A stretch of 64,000 bases of DNA from Bradyrhizobium sp. WSM1417 (GCF_000515415.1 NZ_KI911783.1:226501-290500); one strand, 5' to 3'; shown: positions 17,688 to 25,600, counted from the first letter of the stretch. Notes: a model not told the origin generated them from the sequence alone. Program-made: numbers and translations.

Positions 17688-18331
17688 CGATCACCCATCA
17701 TCCGCCGGAAGATCTTCTGGCCGACTTTGCGGCCGGCAGGTTGGAAGAAGCCCATCAATTGGTGGTGGGGGTGCATGTTGCGGGTTGCGCACGGTGCGGC
17801 CGGTTCGTGCAAGCCATCGAGCAACTGGGCGGCTTGGCGCTTGAAGATGTCGAGCCGGTGCCGGTTGCATCGGATTCGTTCGAGCAGGTGATGTCCCGCA
17901 TTCACGAGGCTCCTGAAGGACGAGCGGCGCGGACTGCCGAGGTCGCTGGCGGCAGCGAGCAGGATGTTCCGGCGGCGCTGCGAAACTACCGCATCGGCAA
18001 GCGCAGGCGCATCGCTCCGGGTCTGAGCATGCGGCCGATCGAGTTGTCCGGATCGGGGACGGCGCGGGCATTTCTGCTTCGCTCCGCGCCGGGGAGCCGC
18101 ATGCTCGAACACACGCACACCGGAACCGAACTGACCCTCGTGCTCGAGGGCAGCTTCAGCCACGAGGGCGGTCGGTTTGGTCCGGGTGATTTCGACTATG
18201 GCGACGATGAGGTCGACCATCGACCTGTGGTGGGCGACGAGGGCCCATGTGTTTGCCTGGTCGCAATGACTGGCAACCTGCGCATGAACGGCCTGCTCGG
18301 CAGGTTGATCGGGCCATTCGTGCGGCTTTGA
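17684..18331 (+). CDS. chrR: ChrR-type zinc anti-sigma factor with cupin domain
   Basis: A 215-aa cytoplasmic anti-sigma factor. The N-terminal zinc anti-sigma domain has His6, His31, Cys35 and Cys38 (HVAGCARC), matching the ligand positions of Rhodobacter ChrR. The C-terminal cupin (about residues 105-200) keeps His143, His145, Glu149 and His179, the second metal site that is needed for sensing singlet oxygen in ChrR. It overlaps rpoE by 4 nt, so the two are translationally coupled. The expected role is to hold RpoE inactive until singlet oxygen or organic peroxide triggers release. Confidence 0.93.
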   Translation: MTITHHPPEDLLADFAAGRLEEAHQLVVGVHVAGCARCGRFVQAIEQLGGLALEDVEPVPVASDSFEQVMSRIHEAPEGRAARTAEVAGGSEQDVPAALRNYRIGKRRRIAPGLSMRPIELSGSGTARAFLLRSAPGSRMLEHTHTGTELTLVLEGSFSHEGGRFGPGDFDYGDDEVDHRPVVGDEGPCVCLVAMTGNLRMNGLLGRLIGPFVRL

Positions 18332-18357
18332 TCCGCTCGCCTCCTTCTTCCGCCGGG

Positions 18358-18387
18358 TGATCCGAACGCGATCCCGGAGCGTTTCGA
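18358..18387 (+). promoter_or_regulatory. ECF sigma promoter for second sigma gene (site 2 of 4)
   Basis: TGATCC (18358-18363), 18 nt, TTTCGA, again with CG before TTT. It lies in the 79-nt gap between chrR and the second sigma gene. It decides that gene's start: in-frame starts at 18357 and 18387 fall at or before the predicted -10, leaving ATG 18411 as the first usable one. Confidence 0.72.
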
Positions 18388-18410
18388 TGGAAACGCAAGG
18401 GAGACAGGTC

Positions 18411-18995
18411 ATGGCCGGCTTAAGCCTGACAGGACAGGCGCAGAGCGAAACATTGCCCGAACTGCTGGCATGCGTTTCGGCGGGTGACACACGGGCCTTC
18501 GCAGCGCTGCATGTGCTGACGCGGAGCAGGCTGCGCAGGACTGCGCTCGCCGTCGGAACTCCGCCCCACGACATCGAGGACATTCTTCAGGAAGCCTATC
18601 TGAAGATCTGGCGCAACGCGGGTCGGTTCGACGGCGACCGGGCTTCGGCGATGACCTGGATGTCTGCCATCGCCCGGAATACCGCCATCGACCATCTGCG
18701 GGTCAGAAGACTGCCGACCTACGAGTTGGACGAGGCGCTGCTGGTTCCAACAATTGCTGATCAGCCGGCGAGCGACGATTTCGACTACGCCCGCGCCGAA
18801 CCGATCGCACGCAGCGTGCTGGCTCGTTTGCCGGAAGACCGCCGCCGGCTGGTGGCGCTGGCTTATCTCGAGGGTGAGAGCCGCGCGAGCTTGTCACGGC
18901 GCTTCGGTGTGCCGGTCGGCACCATCAAGACCTGGCTGCACCGAACTCTTCTGGCGGTACGCAAGGACTGCCTTGCCGCATCGGCTGCAGCCTGA
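18411..18995 (+). CDS. Second ECF sigma factor (SigK-like)
   Basis: A 194-aa group IV sigma factor. Region 2 includes DIEDILQEAYLKIWRNAGRF and AMTWMSAIARNTAIDHLR (about residues 45-98). Region 4 includes ARLPEDRRRLVALAYLEG and LSRRFGVPVGTIKTWLHRTL (about residues 138-185). GGGAGA precedes the ATG at 18411. No anti-sigma gene with a zinc or membrane domain follows; the next gene is a 100-aa protein of unknown role. The upstream RpoE-type site suggests it is itself a target of the first sigma factor or shares its promoter class. Confidence 0.9.
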   Translation: MAGLSLTGQAQSETLPELLACVSAGDTRAFAALHVLTRSRLRRTALAVGTPPHDIEDILQEAYLKIWRNAGRFDGDRASAMTWMSAIARNTAIDHLRVRRLPTYELDEALLVPTIADQPASDDFDYARAEPIARSVLARLPEDRRRLVALAYLEGESRASLSRRFGVPVGTIKTWLHRTLLAVRKDCLAASAAA

Positions 18996-19015
18996 AGCAG
19001 GCGAGGGACCCGCGC

Positions 19016-19318
19016 GTGGCCGCAGAAATCATCGAATTCCCCAACCGTGGACACCAGGACCCGCTTGTGTCCTCCGTTGCGAGACTTGAGCAAATCGTGA
19101 GAGAGGTCGACGGTCTGGCGGCCAGCCAGCCCGCGGAAGGTCCCGATCATTTGCTCGCTGTCATGGAGCGCTTCGGCGATCGACTGGTCGATCTTGCGCA
19201 CCTCGTGCTTGACGACGATGCCAAGCGGAGTGTCCAGATCGCATTCACGTCGCTCTCCGACAAGATCGCGACGACCCGAGAGGCCTTTGACGGGTGCGAT
19301 GGAGCGACGGATCCCTGA
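19016..19318 (+). CDS. Hypothetical 100-aa protein downstream of ECF sigma
   Basis: It starts at GTG 19016, 20 nt after the sigma gene, with GAGGGA upstream. The product is acidic and appears helical (SVARLEQIVREVDGL, LLAVMERFGDRLVDLAHLVL), with no signal, membrane span or cysteine pairs. It is very likely co-transcribed with the second sigma factor. I do not recognise it. Its position would suit a regulator of that sigma factor, but no anti-sigma motif is visible. Confidence 0.65.
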   Translation: MAAEIIEFPNRGHQDPLVSSVARLEQIVREVDGLAASQPAEGPDHLLAVMERFGDRLVDLAHLVLDDDAKRSVQIAFTSLSDKIATTREAFDGCDGATDP

Positions 19319-19371
19319 TTCGGCGCCACGCTCGTCCGTTCGACGCGTGAAGTCAGTTATGCGCGCCGATC

Positions 19372-19872
19372 TTAATTGAGGCGGAGCAGCGAGATGTTCA
19401 GCAAAGTCGCAAAACCCACCCAGCCGGCATAGAGAATGAAAAGCGCCGCTGCCAGCCGATCGTGCGCCCATTGACGCCAGACAAAGGCAAGGATCGCAGC
19501 AAACAGCGCAACAATGACGCCGAGCGCCACGTCCATGCGATGAAGCGAAAAGAAGATGGGAGACCATGCAAAATTCAGGATCATCTGCAGGCCCCATAAT
19601 CTCATCGTCGTTCCCCGCGGCTCCGCTTCGAAGGTGCGGAAACCCGCCACGGCGATCATCAGGAACAGGGCCGTCCAGACCGGTGCGAACACCGCATCCG
19701 GCGGATTGAAGGATGGCTTGTTGAGCGCCGCGTACCACGCTCCCGGACGGTTCAGGACCCCGATCAGAATCCCCGCGGCAGGGACCAGAAACAGGAAAGC
19801 GGCGCATCGGTACCATCTGCCGCGCTTCCGGTCGCCATCGTGTCGCAGTGCTCCGTTGTGCGACCCATCCAT
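19372..19872 (-). CDS. tspO: TspO/MBR family tryptophan-rich sensory protein
   Basis: A 166-aa membrane protein with five predicted spans. The family motifs are present: LNKPSFNPPDAVFAPVWTAL and LNFAWSPIFFSLHRMDVAL. In Alphaproteobacteria TspO binds porphyrins and tunes responses to oxygen and light. Start ATG 19872 lies 2 nt after the stop of the DUF2177 gene, so the pair is an operon; a longer frame running into DUF2177 is a different frame. An RpoE-type promoter precedes the operon, linking TspO to photo-oxidative stress. Confidence 0.93.
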   Translation of the reverse strand: MDGSHNGALRHDGDRKRGRWYRCAAFLFLVPAAGILIGVLNRPGAWYAALNKPSFNPPDAVFAPVWTALFLMIAVAGFRTFEAEPRGTTMRLWGLQMILNFAWSPIFFSLHRMDVALGVIVALFAAILAFVWRQWAHDRLAAALFILYAGWVGFATLLNISLLRLN

Positions 19873-19874
19873 GA

Positions 19875-20276
19875 TCAGTGCGCCATCCTTTGAGCGACGA
19901 GAAATCCGGTCCAGGCGCTGACACCGGCGAGGAAGGATCCCCAGCACACGTCCGCAACAGTGAGTGCCGTCGACCAATTCCTCAGCGTGGCCTGGTTGGT
20001 CAGATCGTAGGTCGCATAAGTGAAGCAGCCCAGCATGACGCCGGACGTGAAGGCACGCAGAGCGCCGCCATCCTGCTGAGCCGGCAGCACCGCGAACCAG
20101 ATCAGGCCGACGGGATAGGCCAGATAGAACACTGCGGCGGCGGCGAGGTCGGGCTGCGAGCGCAACATGTCGCCCAGCACCGGCCGGTAAAGTCTCTCGA
20201 CCATGGTCTTGAGCCAGATCATGTCGAGGGCAACGAAGGTCGCAGCGACCGACAGATATGTGAAAAGCAGGCTCAT
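19875..20276 (-). CDS. DUF2177 family membrane protein
   Basis: A 133-aa integral membrane protein with four hydrophobic spans; FVALDMIWLKTMVERLYRPV at the start and GVMLGCFTYATYDLTNQATL (about residues 80-98) are hallmarks of DUF2177. Start ATG 20276 has GGAGGGAG seven nt upstream. It is the first gene of an operon with tspO, read from the TGATCC-type promoter at 20356-20327. The biochemical function of this family is unknown. Confidence 0.9.
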   Translation of the reverse strand: MSLLFTYLSVAATFVALDMIWLKTMVERLYRPVLGDMLRSQPDLAAAAVFYLAYPVGLIWFAVLPAQQDGGALRAFTSGVMLGCFTYATYDLTNQATLRNWSTALTVADVCWGSFLAGVSAWTGFLVAQRMAH

Positions 20277-20326
20277 GTCCGGTCTCCCTCCGGTGGTGTC
20301 GCAACCGGTTTGACAAAGGCAACGCC

Positions 20327-20356
20327 TGTAAACGACGTGAGCCCCTCGCTGGATCA
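20327..20356 (-). promoter_or_regulatory. ECF sigma promoter for DUF2177-tspO (site 3 of 4)
   Basis: On the minus strand TGATCC (20356-20351), 18 nt, TTTACA (20332-20327), with CG before TTT. It lies about 50 nt upstream of the DUF2177 start codon and faces it. Confidence 0.7.
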
Positions 20357-20462
20357 CGCTGCGCGCTCGTTCCGCCTGCCGCGCAACCCTGTCAGGCCCT
20401 TGAACCAGACTGTGCGGCGTCGGAGTTCCGATCATTCCGGCGCCTTCTTGGCGGCGAACGGG

Positions 20463-20492
20463 TGATCCACGCCGTCCGTTCGAACGTTTCCT
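20463..20492 (+). promoter_or_regulatory. ECF sigma promoter for the flavoprotein-DUF1365-CFA operon (site 4 of 4)
   Basis: TGATCC (20463-20468), 18 nt, TTTCCT, with CG before TTT. It lies about 105 nt upstream of the chosen flavoprotein start, and overlaps the GTG that would open the longest frame, ruling that start out. Confidence 0.72.
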
Positions 20493-20596
20493 CAGTGCGC
20501 GTGTGGCGGGTCAGCTATCTGAGCCGGGCGATGGACGACATTGGCCCGAAACCGGATGTTCCGGCCGCCGCTGGTGGTATTGGGGGGCGACAAAGC

Positions 20597-21910
20597 ATGC
20601 GTTTGGCGGTGATCGGGACGGGAATTGCCGGCAATGCCGCCGCATGGCTCCTGTCCGAACGTCATGCCGTGACCGTCTACGAGCGCGAATTGCGACCGGG
20701 TGGACACAGTCATACAGTACGGGTTGACTACGATGGCGAAGAGATCGACGTCGACATCGGCTTCATCGTGTTCAACGAGCCGAACTACCCGGAATTGACG
20801 TCTCTGTTCGCGCACCTGGGTGTGAAGACCGAGGAGACATGCATGAGCTTCGCGATGTCGGCCGACCATGGCCGATTTGAGTGGCGGGGCGGCGGCGAGA
20901 CCTTCCTGCAGGTCGCCTCCGGCCTGTTCGCCCAGCCGCGTAACCTCTTCTCCCCGCCGTATTTTCGCATGCTGGCCGAGGTCCGCCGCTTCAACAAGGA
21001 AAGCGTCTCCGACTTGCGGGCTGGCCGGCTCCAGAACCTCACACTCGGCGAGTATCTGCGCCAGGGAGCGTTCAGCCCGCGCCTGTTCAGCGATTATCTG
21101 GGACCGATGGGGGCCGCCATCTGGTCGTCGCCCTCAGCCGAGATCCTCGCCTTTCCTGCGGCAAACTTCGTCGCGTTTTTCGACAATCACCGGCTGTTGC
21201 ATCTGGATCGGCCGCTCTGGCGGACCGTCCAGGGCGGCAGTAGGCGCTATGTCGAGAAGCTCACGGCCAGGTTCAAGGCGAGCATCCGGCTCGGCTGCGC
21301 GGTGACGTCGATCCATCGCACCGAGCACGGGGTGACGATCGGCGACAGTCACGGCAATCAGGATTCGTACGACGCTGTCGTGATGGCCTGTCACAGCGAT
21401 CAGGCCCTGACGATGCTGTCGGATGCCGACCCACGCGAGAGATCCATTCTCGGCGCGATCCGTTACGCTCCAAACACCGCCTATCTGCACCGCGACCTCA
21501 ACCTCATGCCGAAACGCCGCAATGCATGGGCATCCTGGAACTTCTTGCGCTGGCGACGCGAGACGCCTGCCCAGAACGACGTCGCGGTGACTTACTGGAT
21601 GAACCGGCTGCAGGGCATCGAGGACAGCAAGCCGTTATTCGTCAGCCTCAATCCCCCTTTTGAGCCGGCGCCTCATCTCACTTTCGGCAAGTTCACTTTC
21701 GCGCATCCGCAATACAACGCGGGCGCGTTTGCCGCGCAGAGGAATCTCCCCGAAATCCAGGGACGCCGCCGCACCTGGTTTTGCGGCGCGTGGACCGGCT
21801 ACGGATTCCATGAGGATGGCTTGCGCTCCGGCATCGCCGTTGCAGAGGCACTTGGCAGTGCGGTGCCGTGGCGGCAGTCCGGCGCGTTGCTGGCGCAGGC
21901 TGCTGAGTAA
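20597..21910 (+). CDS. FAD-dependent oxidoreductase (amine oxidase/desaturase-like)
   Basis: A 437-aa flavoprotein. The FAD motif is IGTGIAGNAAAWLL, followed by YERELRPGGHSHTV, where GGHSHT is the typical variant of this subgroup. The C-terminus has the FAD contact FCGAWTGYGFHEDGLRSG. It sits 3 nt before a DUF1365 gene and is followed by a CFA-synthase-like gene, a set conserved in many proteobacteria. In Rhodobacter, singlet-oxygen-induced flavoprotein and methylase genes make furan fatty acids; a lipid desaturase role here is an inference. I chose ATG 20597, which follows a G-run; ATG 20531 is an alternative giving 22 more residues. Confidence 0.88.
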   Translation: MRLAVIGTGIAGNAAAWLLSERHAVTVYERELRPGGHSHTVRVDYDGEEIDVDIGFIVFNEPNYPELTSLFAHLGVKTEETCMSFAMSADHGRFEWRGGGETFLQVASGLFAQPRNLFSPPYFRMLAEVRRFNKESVSDLRAGRLQNLTLGEYLRQGAFSPRLFSDYLGPMGAAIWSSPSAEILAFPAANFVAFFDNHRLLHLDRPLWRTVQGGSRRYVEKLTARFKASIRLGCAVTSIHRTEHGVTIGDSHGNQDSYDAVVMACHSDQALTMLSDADPRERSILGAIRYAPNTAYLHRDLNLMPKRRNAWASWNFLRWRRETPAQNDVAVTYWMNRLQGIEDSKPLFVSLNPPFEPAPHLTFGKFTFAHPQYNAGAFAAQRNLPEIQGRRRTWFCGAWTGYGFHEDGLRSGIAVAEALGSAVPWRQSGALLAQAAE

Positions 21911-21913
21911 GAC

Positions 21914-22696
21914 ATGTTGCAACCGGGCGCCCCAGAACGAAAGGCGACGTCATCTGCAGCCGCGCTCTACCTGGGCCGGGTGATGCACGCCCGCATGCGG
22001 CCCGTGCACCACAGGTTCGCTTACCGGATCATGAATCTGCTCATCGACCTCGACCGGCTTGATGAAGCGGATCGCCAGTCTCGCCTGTTCGGCATCAATC
22101 GCGCGTCGGTCTTCAGCTTCCACGAATCCGATCACGGCAAGCGTGACGGCGCATCCTTGAGCAGCCATGTGCGGCGCCTGGCCGAACAACGCGACATCGA
22201 TCTGTCGGGCGGGCGAATCCTGCTTTTGTGCTATCCGCGGCTCTTCGGTTACGTGTTCAATCCGCTTTCGATCTACTTCTGCTATGGCAGCAGCGGCAAT
22301 CTTGCGCTGCTGATCTACGAGGTCCGCAACACTTTTGGCGAAATCCATTCCTACATCCTTCCGGTCGAGGATGCTGCTGCCGGCGGTGCCATACGACAAT
22401 GCCAGGCGAAGGAGTTCTACGTCTCGCCATTCATGGAGATGCAAACGCAATATCGCTTCAGCATTGCCCCGCCCGATCAGCAAGTGAAGGTCAAAATCGT
22501 GCAGACCGATGAGCACGGTGCTATATTTACGGCCGCATTCTCCGGGCAACGTCGCCCGCTGACCAGCCGCTCGCTGTTGGCGACGCTCGTCACTCTGCCA
22601 CTTCTCACCTTCAAGGTCGTCGCGGCCATCCATTGGGAAGCGATCCGGCTTTGGCTGAAAAATGTCCCTTACGTCCCCCGTCCGAACCAACGCTGA
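21914..22696 (+). CDS. DUF1365 family protein
   Basis: A 260-aa protein of DUF1365. Landmarks are YLGRVMHARMRPVHHRFAYR at residues about 19-38, LCYPRLFGYVFNPLSIYFCY around residue 105, and AKEFYVSPFMEM. A C-terminal hydrophobic stretch (LLATLVTLPLLTFKVVAAI) may touch the membrane. The family is almost always found between a flavoprotein and a CFA-synthase-like enzyme, so it likely acts in the same lipid modification, but its reaction is not known. It starts 3 nt after the flavoprotein stop. Confidence 0.93.
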   Translation: MLQPGAPERKATSSAAALYLGRVMHARMRPVHHRFAYRIMNLLIDLDRLDEADRQSRLFGINRASVFSFHESDHGKRDGASLSSHVRRLAEQRDIDLSGGRILLLCYPRLFGYVFNPLSIYFCYGSSGNLALLIYEVRNTFGEIHSYILPVEDAAAGGAIRQCQAKEFYVSPFMEMQTQYRFSIAPPDQQVKVKIVQTDEHGAIFTAAFSGQRRPLTSRSLLATLVTLPLLTFKVVAAIHWEAIRLWLKNVPYVPRPNQR

Positions 22697-22706
22697 ATGT
22701 GAAGCC

Positions 22707-23924
22707 ATGGATCTCGCAGCCACTCACCAGACTGCTCGCTTCGATGACGTTCCCTTGCTCGCGCGGCTCGCGCTGCGGCTTGCCTCGCGGCTCAAGCTCG
22801 GCACCGTGGATGTTCGCCTTCCCGACGGCAGAACGGCGGTGTTGCGGGGAACGCATCCGGGGCCGTCGGCGATCATCGAACTCAACAGCTACGCCTTCGC
22901 GCGAAGCCTGGTGCTGGGCGGCGATATCGGCATGGCCGAGGCTTACGTTCGAGGCGATTGGAGCACACCGGATCTCTCCCAGCTGCTTTACGTGTTCTGT
23001 CTGAACGACGATCTGGTCGACAGCGCCTTCGCCGGCAATGCACTGGTCCGGCTTTGCCGGCGCGCGCTGCATCGGTTGCGTCGAAACACGCGACTGGGAT
23101 CGCGGCTGAATATTCACGCCCACTATGATCTCGGCAATGCGTTCTTTGCGGCCTGGCTCGATCCGGGCATGACCTACTCGTCGGCCTTGTTCTCGCCCGA
23201 TGCGACCGACCTGCTCGCCGCTCAACGGCACAAGTACGAACAACTGGCGAAAGCGATCGAACTGCGGCCCGGCCATACCCTGCTCGAGATCGGCTGCGGC
23301 TGGGGCGGCTTTGCCGAATATGCCGCCAAGACTTGCGGCGCTAAGGTCTTGGCGCTCACCATCAGCAAGGAGCAGCACGCATTCGCCAGCCGGCGAATCC
23401 ACGAGGCCGGGCTCGGCGACAAGGTCGAAATCCGGTTGCAGGATTACCGCGATCAGGACGGACAGTTCGACCGTATCGCCTCGATCGAGATGATCGAGGC
23501 CGTCGGCGAGCCGTTCTGGCCGACATACTTCAATCAACTGCATCAACGGCTCAAGCCAGGCGGTCTTGCCGGCATCCAGGCGATCACCGTCCGCGACGAG
23601 CTCTTTGACAGCTACCGGCGCCGCGTGGACTTCATCCAGAGATACATTTTTCCGGGCGGGATGCTGCCTTCGCCGAATGTCCTGCGCTCGCTCGGCGAAC
23701 GCGTGCAGATGCCTCTGATCCGCGAGCGGGTCTTTGGACAGGACTACGCCAAGACGCTCGCAGTCTGGCGAACGAGCTTCGGCCATGCCTGGACGGACCT
23801 GACCTCGCTCGGATTTGACGAGCCGTTCCGACGGCTGTGGGAATATTACCTCTGCTACTGCGAGGCAGGTTTCAGGGCCGAAAAGATCGACGTCCGGCAG
23901 CTGGTATTCGCGCGCCGAAGCTGA
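22707..23924 (+). CDS. CFA-synthase-like fatty-acid methyltransferase
   Basis: A 405-aa SAM-dependent enzyme of the cyclopropane-fatty-acyl-phospholipid synthase family, acting on membrane phospholipid acyl chains. NIHAHYDLGNAFFAAWLDPG is the family entry motif; the SAM site is LLEIGCGWGGFAEYAA at about residues 191-206; IEMIEAVGEPFW and QRYIFPGGMLPS follow. The segment MTYSSALF has Ser where typical CFA synthases have Cys (MxYSCAxF). That may mark a methylating rather than cyclopropanating subgroup. I chose ATG 22707, 10 nt past the DUF1365 stop; an overlapping start at 22662 is possible. Confidence 0.9.
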   Translation: MDLAATHQTARFDDVPLLARLALRLASRLKLGTVDVRLPDGRTAVLRGTHPGPSAIIELNSYAFARSLVLGGDIGMAEAYVRGDWSTPDLSQLLYVFCLNDDLVDSAFAGNALVRLCRRALHRLRRNTRLGSRLNIHAHYDLGNAFFAAWLDPGMTYSSALFSPDATDLLAAQRHKYEQLAKAIELRPGHTLLEIGCGWGGFAEYAAKTCGAKVLALTISKEQHAFASRRIHEAGLGDKVEIRLQDYRDQDGQFDRIASIEMIEAVGEPFWPTYFNQLHQRLKPGGLAGIQAITVRDELFDSYRRRVDFIQRYIFPGGMLPSPNVLRSLGERVQMPLIRERVFGQDYAKTLAVWRTSFGHAWTDLTSLGFDEPFRRLWEYYLCYCEAGFRAEKIDVRQLVFARRS

Positions 23925-23955
23925 CGTCGCTGACGTTTCTGATGTGAACGAACCC

Positions 23956-24204
23956 TCAAGCCGCTTCCGACGTTGATCGCGCACGCTGCTCGAGCACGCC
24001 GATCGTCGAGACCAAATTGTCGCGTCGCGCGCGAAGATTAAGCGCAAGAAGCGGGTATGACGGCTGAAGCGGGTCAAACACCCCTGCTCTCGCCTCTTCC
24101 TCGAGAATGTCTGTGTTCATGAGCCGAACGCGCCACCACAAATCGGCGACCAACGCATCGAGCCGGAGTTCGCCAGCAGCACCAGAACGGGACACTTCCT
24201 GCAT
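23956..24204 (-). CDS. Small hypothetical protein (82 aa)
   Basis: It starts at ATG 24204 with GAGG five nt upstream and ends at 23956. The product is mostly helical and charged (LVADLWWRVRLMNTDILEEE, then LNLRARRDNLVSTIGVLEQRAR), with no cysteines or signal. The frame is open further upstream, but there it reads through the tRNA-Phe gene and is not coding. Function is unknown. Confidence 0.55.
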   Translation of the reverse strand: MQEVSRSGAAGELRLDALVADLWWRVRLMNTDILEEEARAGVFDPLQPSYPLLALNLRARRDNLVSTIGVLEQRARSTSEAA

Positions 24205-24371
24205 CACTTGCCTCAACCTGAAACGGCCTCTCTTCCAGGCCAGACTTTGGTCCTGGCTGAGCAAGCAGAGTGCCAGCAATGGGCGGGCGCGATCTGGTTC
24301 CGGAATGGATTGCTGCGCGAGCCGGCTGGTCAAGGCTGGCGCTAGGGAAGTGTTGCCCGTGGAGAGCGGAA

Positions 24372-24447
24372 TGGTGCCCAGGGGCGGAATCGAACCACCG
24401 ACACTGCGATTTTCAGTCGCATGCTCTACCAACTGAGCTACCTGGGC
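24372..24447 (-). tRNA. tRNA-Phe (GAA)
   Basis: The minus strand folds as a 76-nt cloverleaf starting GCCCAGG and ending CCTGGGC-A-CCA with an encoded CCA. The D arm has AGCTCAGTTGGTAGAGC, the anticodon loop is CTGAAAA (anticodon GAA), and the T arm has GGTTCGATTCC. The acceptor stem pairs fully. Confidence 0.97.
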
Positions 24448-24632
24448 GTGCTCCAAAGAGGGGCCAAAGCCCATCGAGCGGGCGGTTTATAGTGGGCTGA
24501 AGGCTGCCTGTCCACCCGGCTTCGCCAAGTGGCTTCGCCGGGCGCGGCCTGGCTGTGCACAAGGCGGGACGTGGCTTGGAGGAAACGGCGCGCGGCGGTG
24601 CATCGAGAATTTAAATAATTGATAGAACACGG

Positions 24633-24815
24633 TTATTCTTCCCCGTCTGCCTCGTCATCCCGGCCGGGAATGACATAGGAGCCTTTCAGCCAGCGGTTCA
24701 GATCGACGTCGCGGCAGCGTGAGGAGCAGAACGGGCGGGTGGCCTCGGACTGTGGCTTGCCGCAGATCGGGCAGGTTTTGGGGGGGCTTGCGGGCTTTTT
24801 CACCTGGTCGTCCAT
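24633..24815 (-). CDS. yacG: DNA gyrase inhibitor YacG
   Basis: A 60-aa zinc-ribbon protein that binds and inhibits DNA gyrase. The four zinc ligands are Cys15, Cys18, Cys30 and Cys34 (CPICGK...[11 protein letters not shown]), followed by the family's [12 protein letters not shown]. It lies downstream of maf on the same strand, a common alphaproteobacterial arrangement, with a 155-nt gap. Confidence 0.95.
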   Translation of the reverse strand: MDDQVKKPASPPKTCPICGKPQSEATRPFCSSRCRDVDLNRWLKGSYVIPGRDDEADGEE

Positions 24816-24970
24816 AGGGTGCCGAGCTTACACGCGGTGAGAGAGTTCAAGAGCCTGTCGCCAAAGGGGTTCCTCCGGCGGACGCGCAGGCGTCCCGGCC
24901 AGGTCCCGCGGGGCAATTCTACTGTGCATGGGGTTGTTTTCGAGATTTTTTGCAGGAGCAGCTTGTCGGC

Positions 24971-25600
24971 TCAGATGGCGGTGGCGTTGAGCCAGCCGAA
25001 GCGGATCGGGAAACCTTCGCCGCCAAGCAGCGTGGTGGTCTCGTAGAGCGGCAGACCGACGACGTTGGTGTAGGACCCCACCATCTTGACCACGAATGAC
25101 CCGGCGATGCCCTGCACGGCGTAGCCGCCGGCTTTGCCGCGCCATTCGCCGGAGCCGATATAGGCCTGGATGTCGTCCTCCGAGAGGCGCTTGAAGCGGA
25201 CGCGGGTCTCGACCAGGCGCTGGCGGAAGGCCTCGCGCGGCGTCACCACGGTGATGGCGGTGTAGACGCGGTGGTTGCGGCCCGACAGCAGCCGCAGGCA
25301 CTGCGCGGCCTCGTCGACGAGATTGGCCTTGGGCAGGATGCGGCGGCCGACCGCCACCACCGTGTCGGCGGAGAGGATGAAGGCGCCGCGCAGCTCGTCG
25401 TCGAGCTGCACCGATTTGAGCGCCGCATCGGCCTTGGCCCGCGCCAGCCGATTGGCACAGGCGCGCGGCAGCTCGCCCCGCTTCGGCGTCTCGTCGACGT
25501 CGGCGGGCCGGAGCGCGTCCGGCTCGATGCCGGCCTGGTTGAGCAGCGACAGGCGCCGCGGCGAACCGGAGGCGAGAACGAATTTGGGGCGGCCGAGCAT
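24971..25600 (-). CDS. maf: Maf family nucleotide pyrophosphatase
   Basis: A 209-aa protein that hydrolyses nucleoside triphosphates (dTTP/UTP or modified nucleotides) to monophosphates. Hallmarks are [13 protein letters not shown] at residues 8-20, ADTVVAVG at about 76-83, and [16 protein letters not shown]. Upstream on the same strand lie a phosphatase and the hisD operon, 156 nt away. The infA gene often found next to it in relatives is not present in this gap. Confidence 0.95.
   Translation of the reverse strand: MLGRPKFVLASGSPRRLSLLNQAGIEPDALRPADVDETPKRGELPRACANRLARAKADAALKSVQLDDELRGAFILSADTVVAVGRRILPKANLVDEAAQCLRLLSGRNHRVYTAITVVTPREAFRQRLVETRVRFKRLSEDDIQAYIGSGEWRGKAGGYAVQGIAGSFVVKMVGSYTNVVGLPLYETTTLLGGEGFPIRFGWLNATAI

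Noticed and set aside
19873..20322. Minus-strand frame extending tspO upstream
   Set aside because: It is an out-of-frame reading of the DUF2177 gene; the TspO family start is ATG 19872.
24205..24474. Minus-strand frame upstream of 24204 (start at 24474), apparently extending a hypothetical protein
   Set aside because: It reads through tRNA-Phe and gives the well-known spurious string AQLVEHATENRSVGGSIPPLG-like; only the part from 24204 has its own ribosome site.
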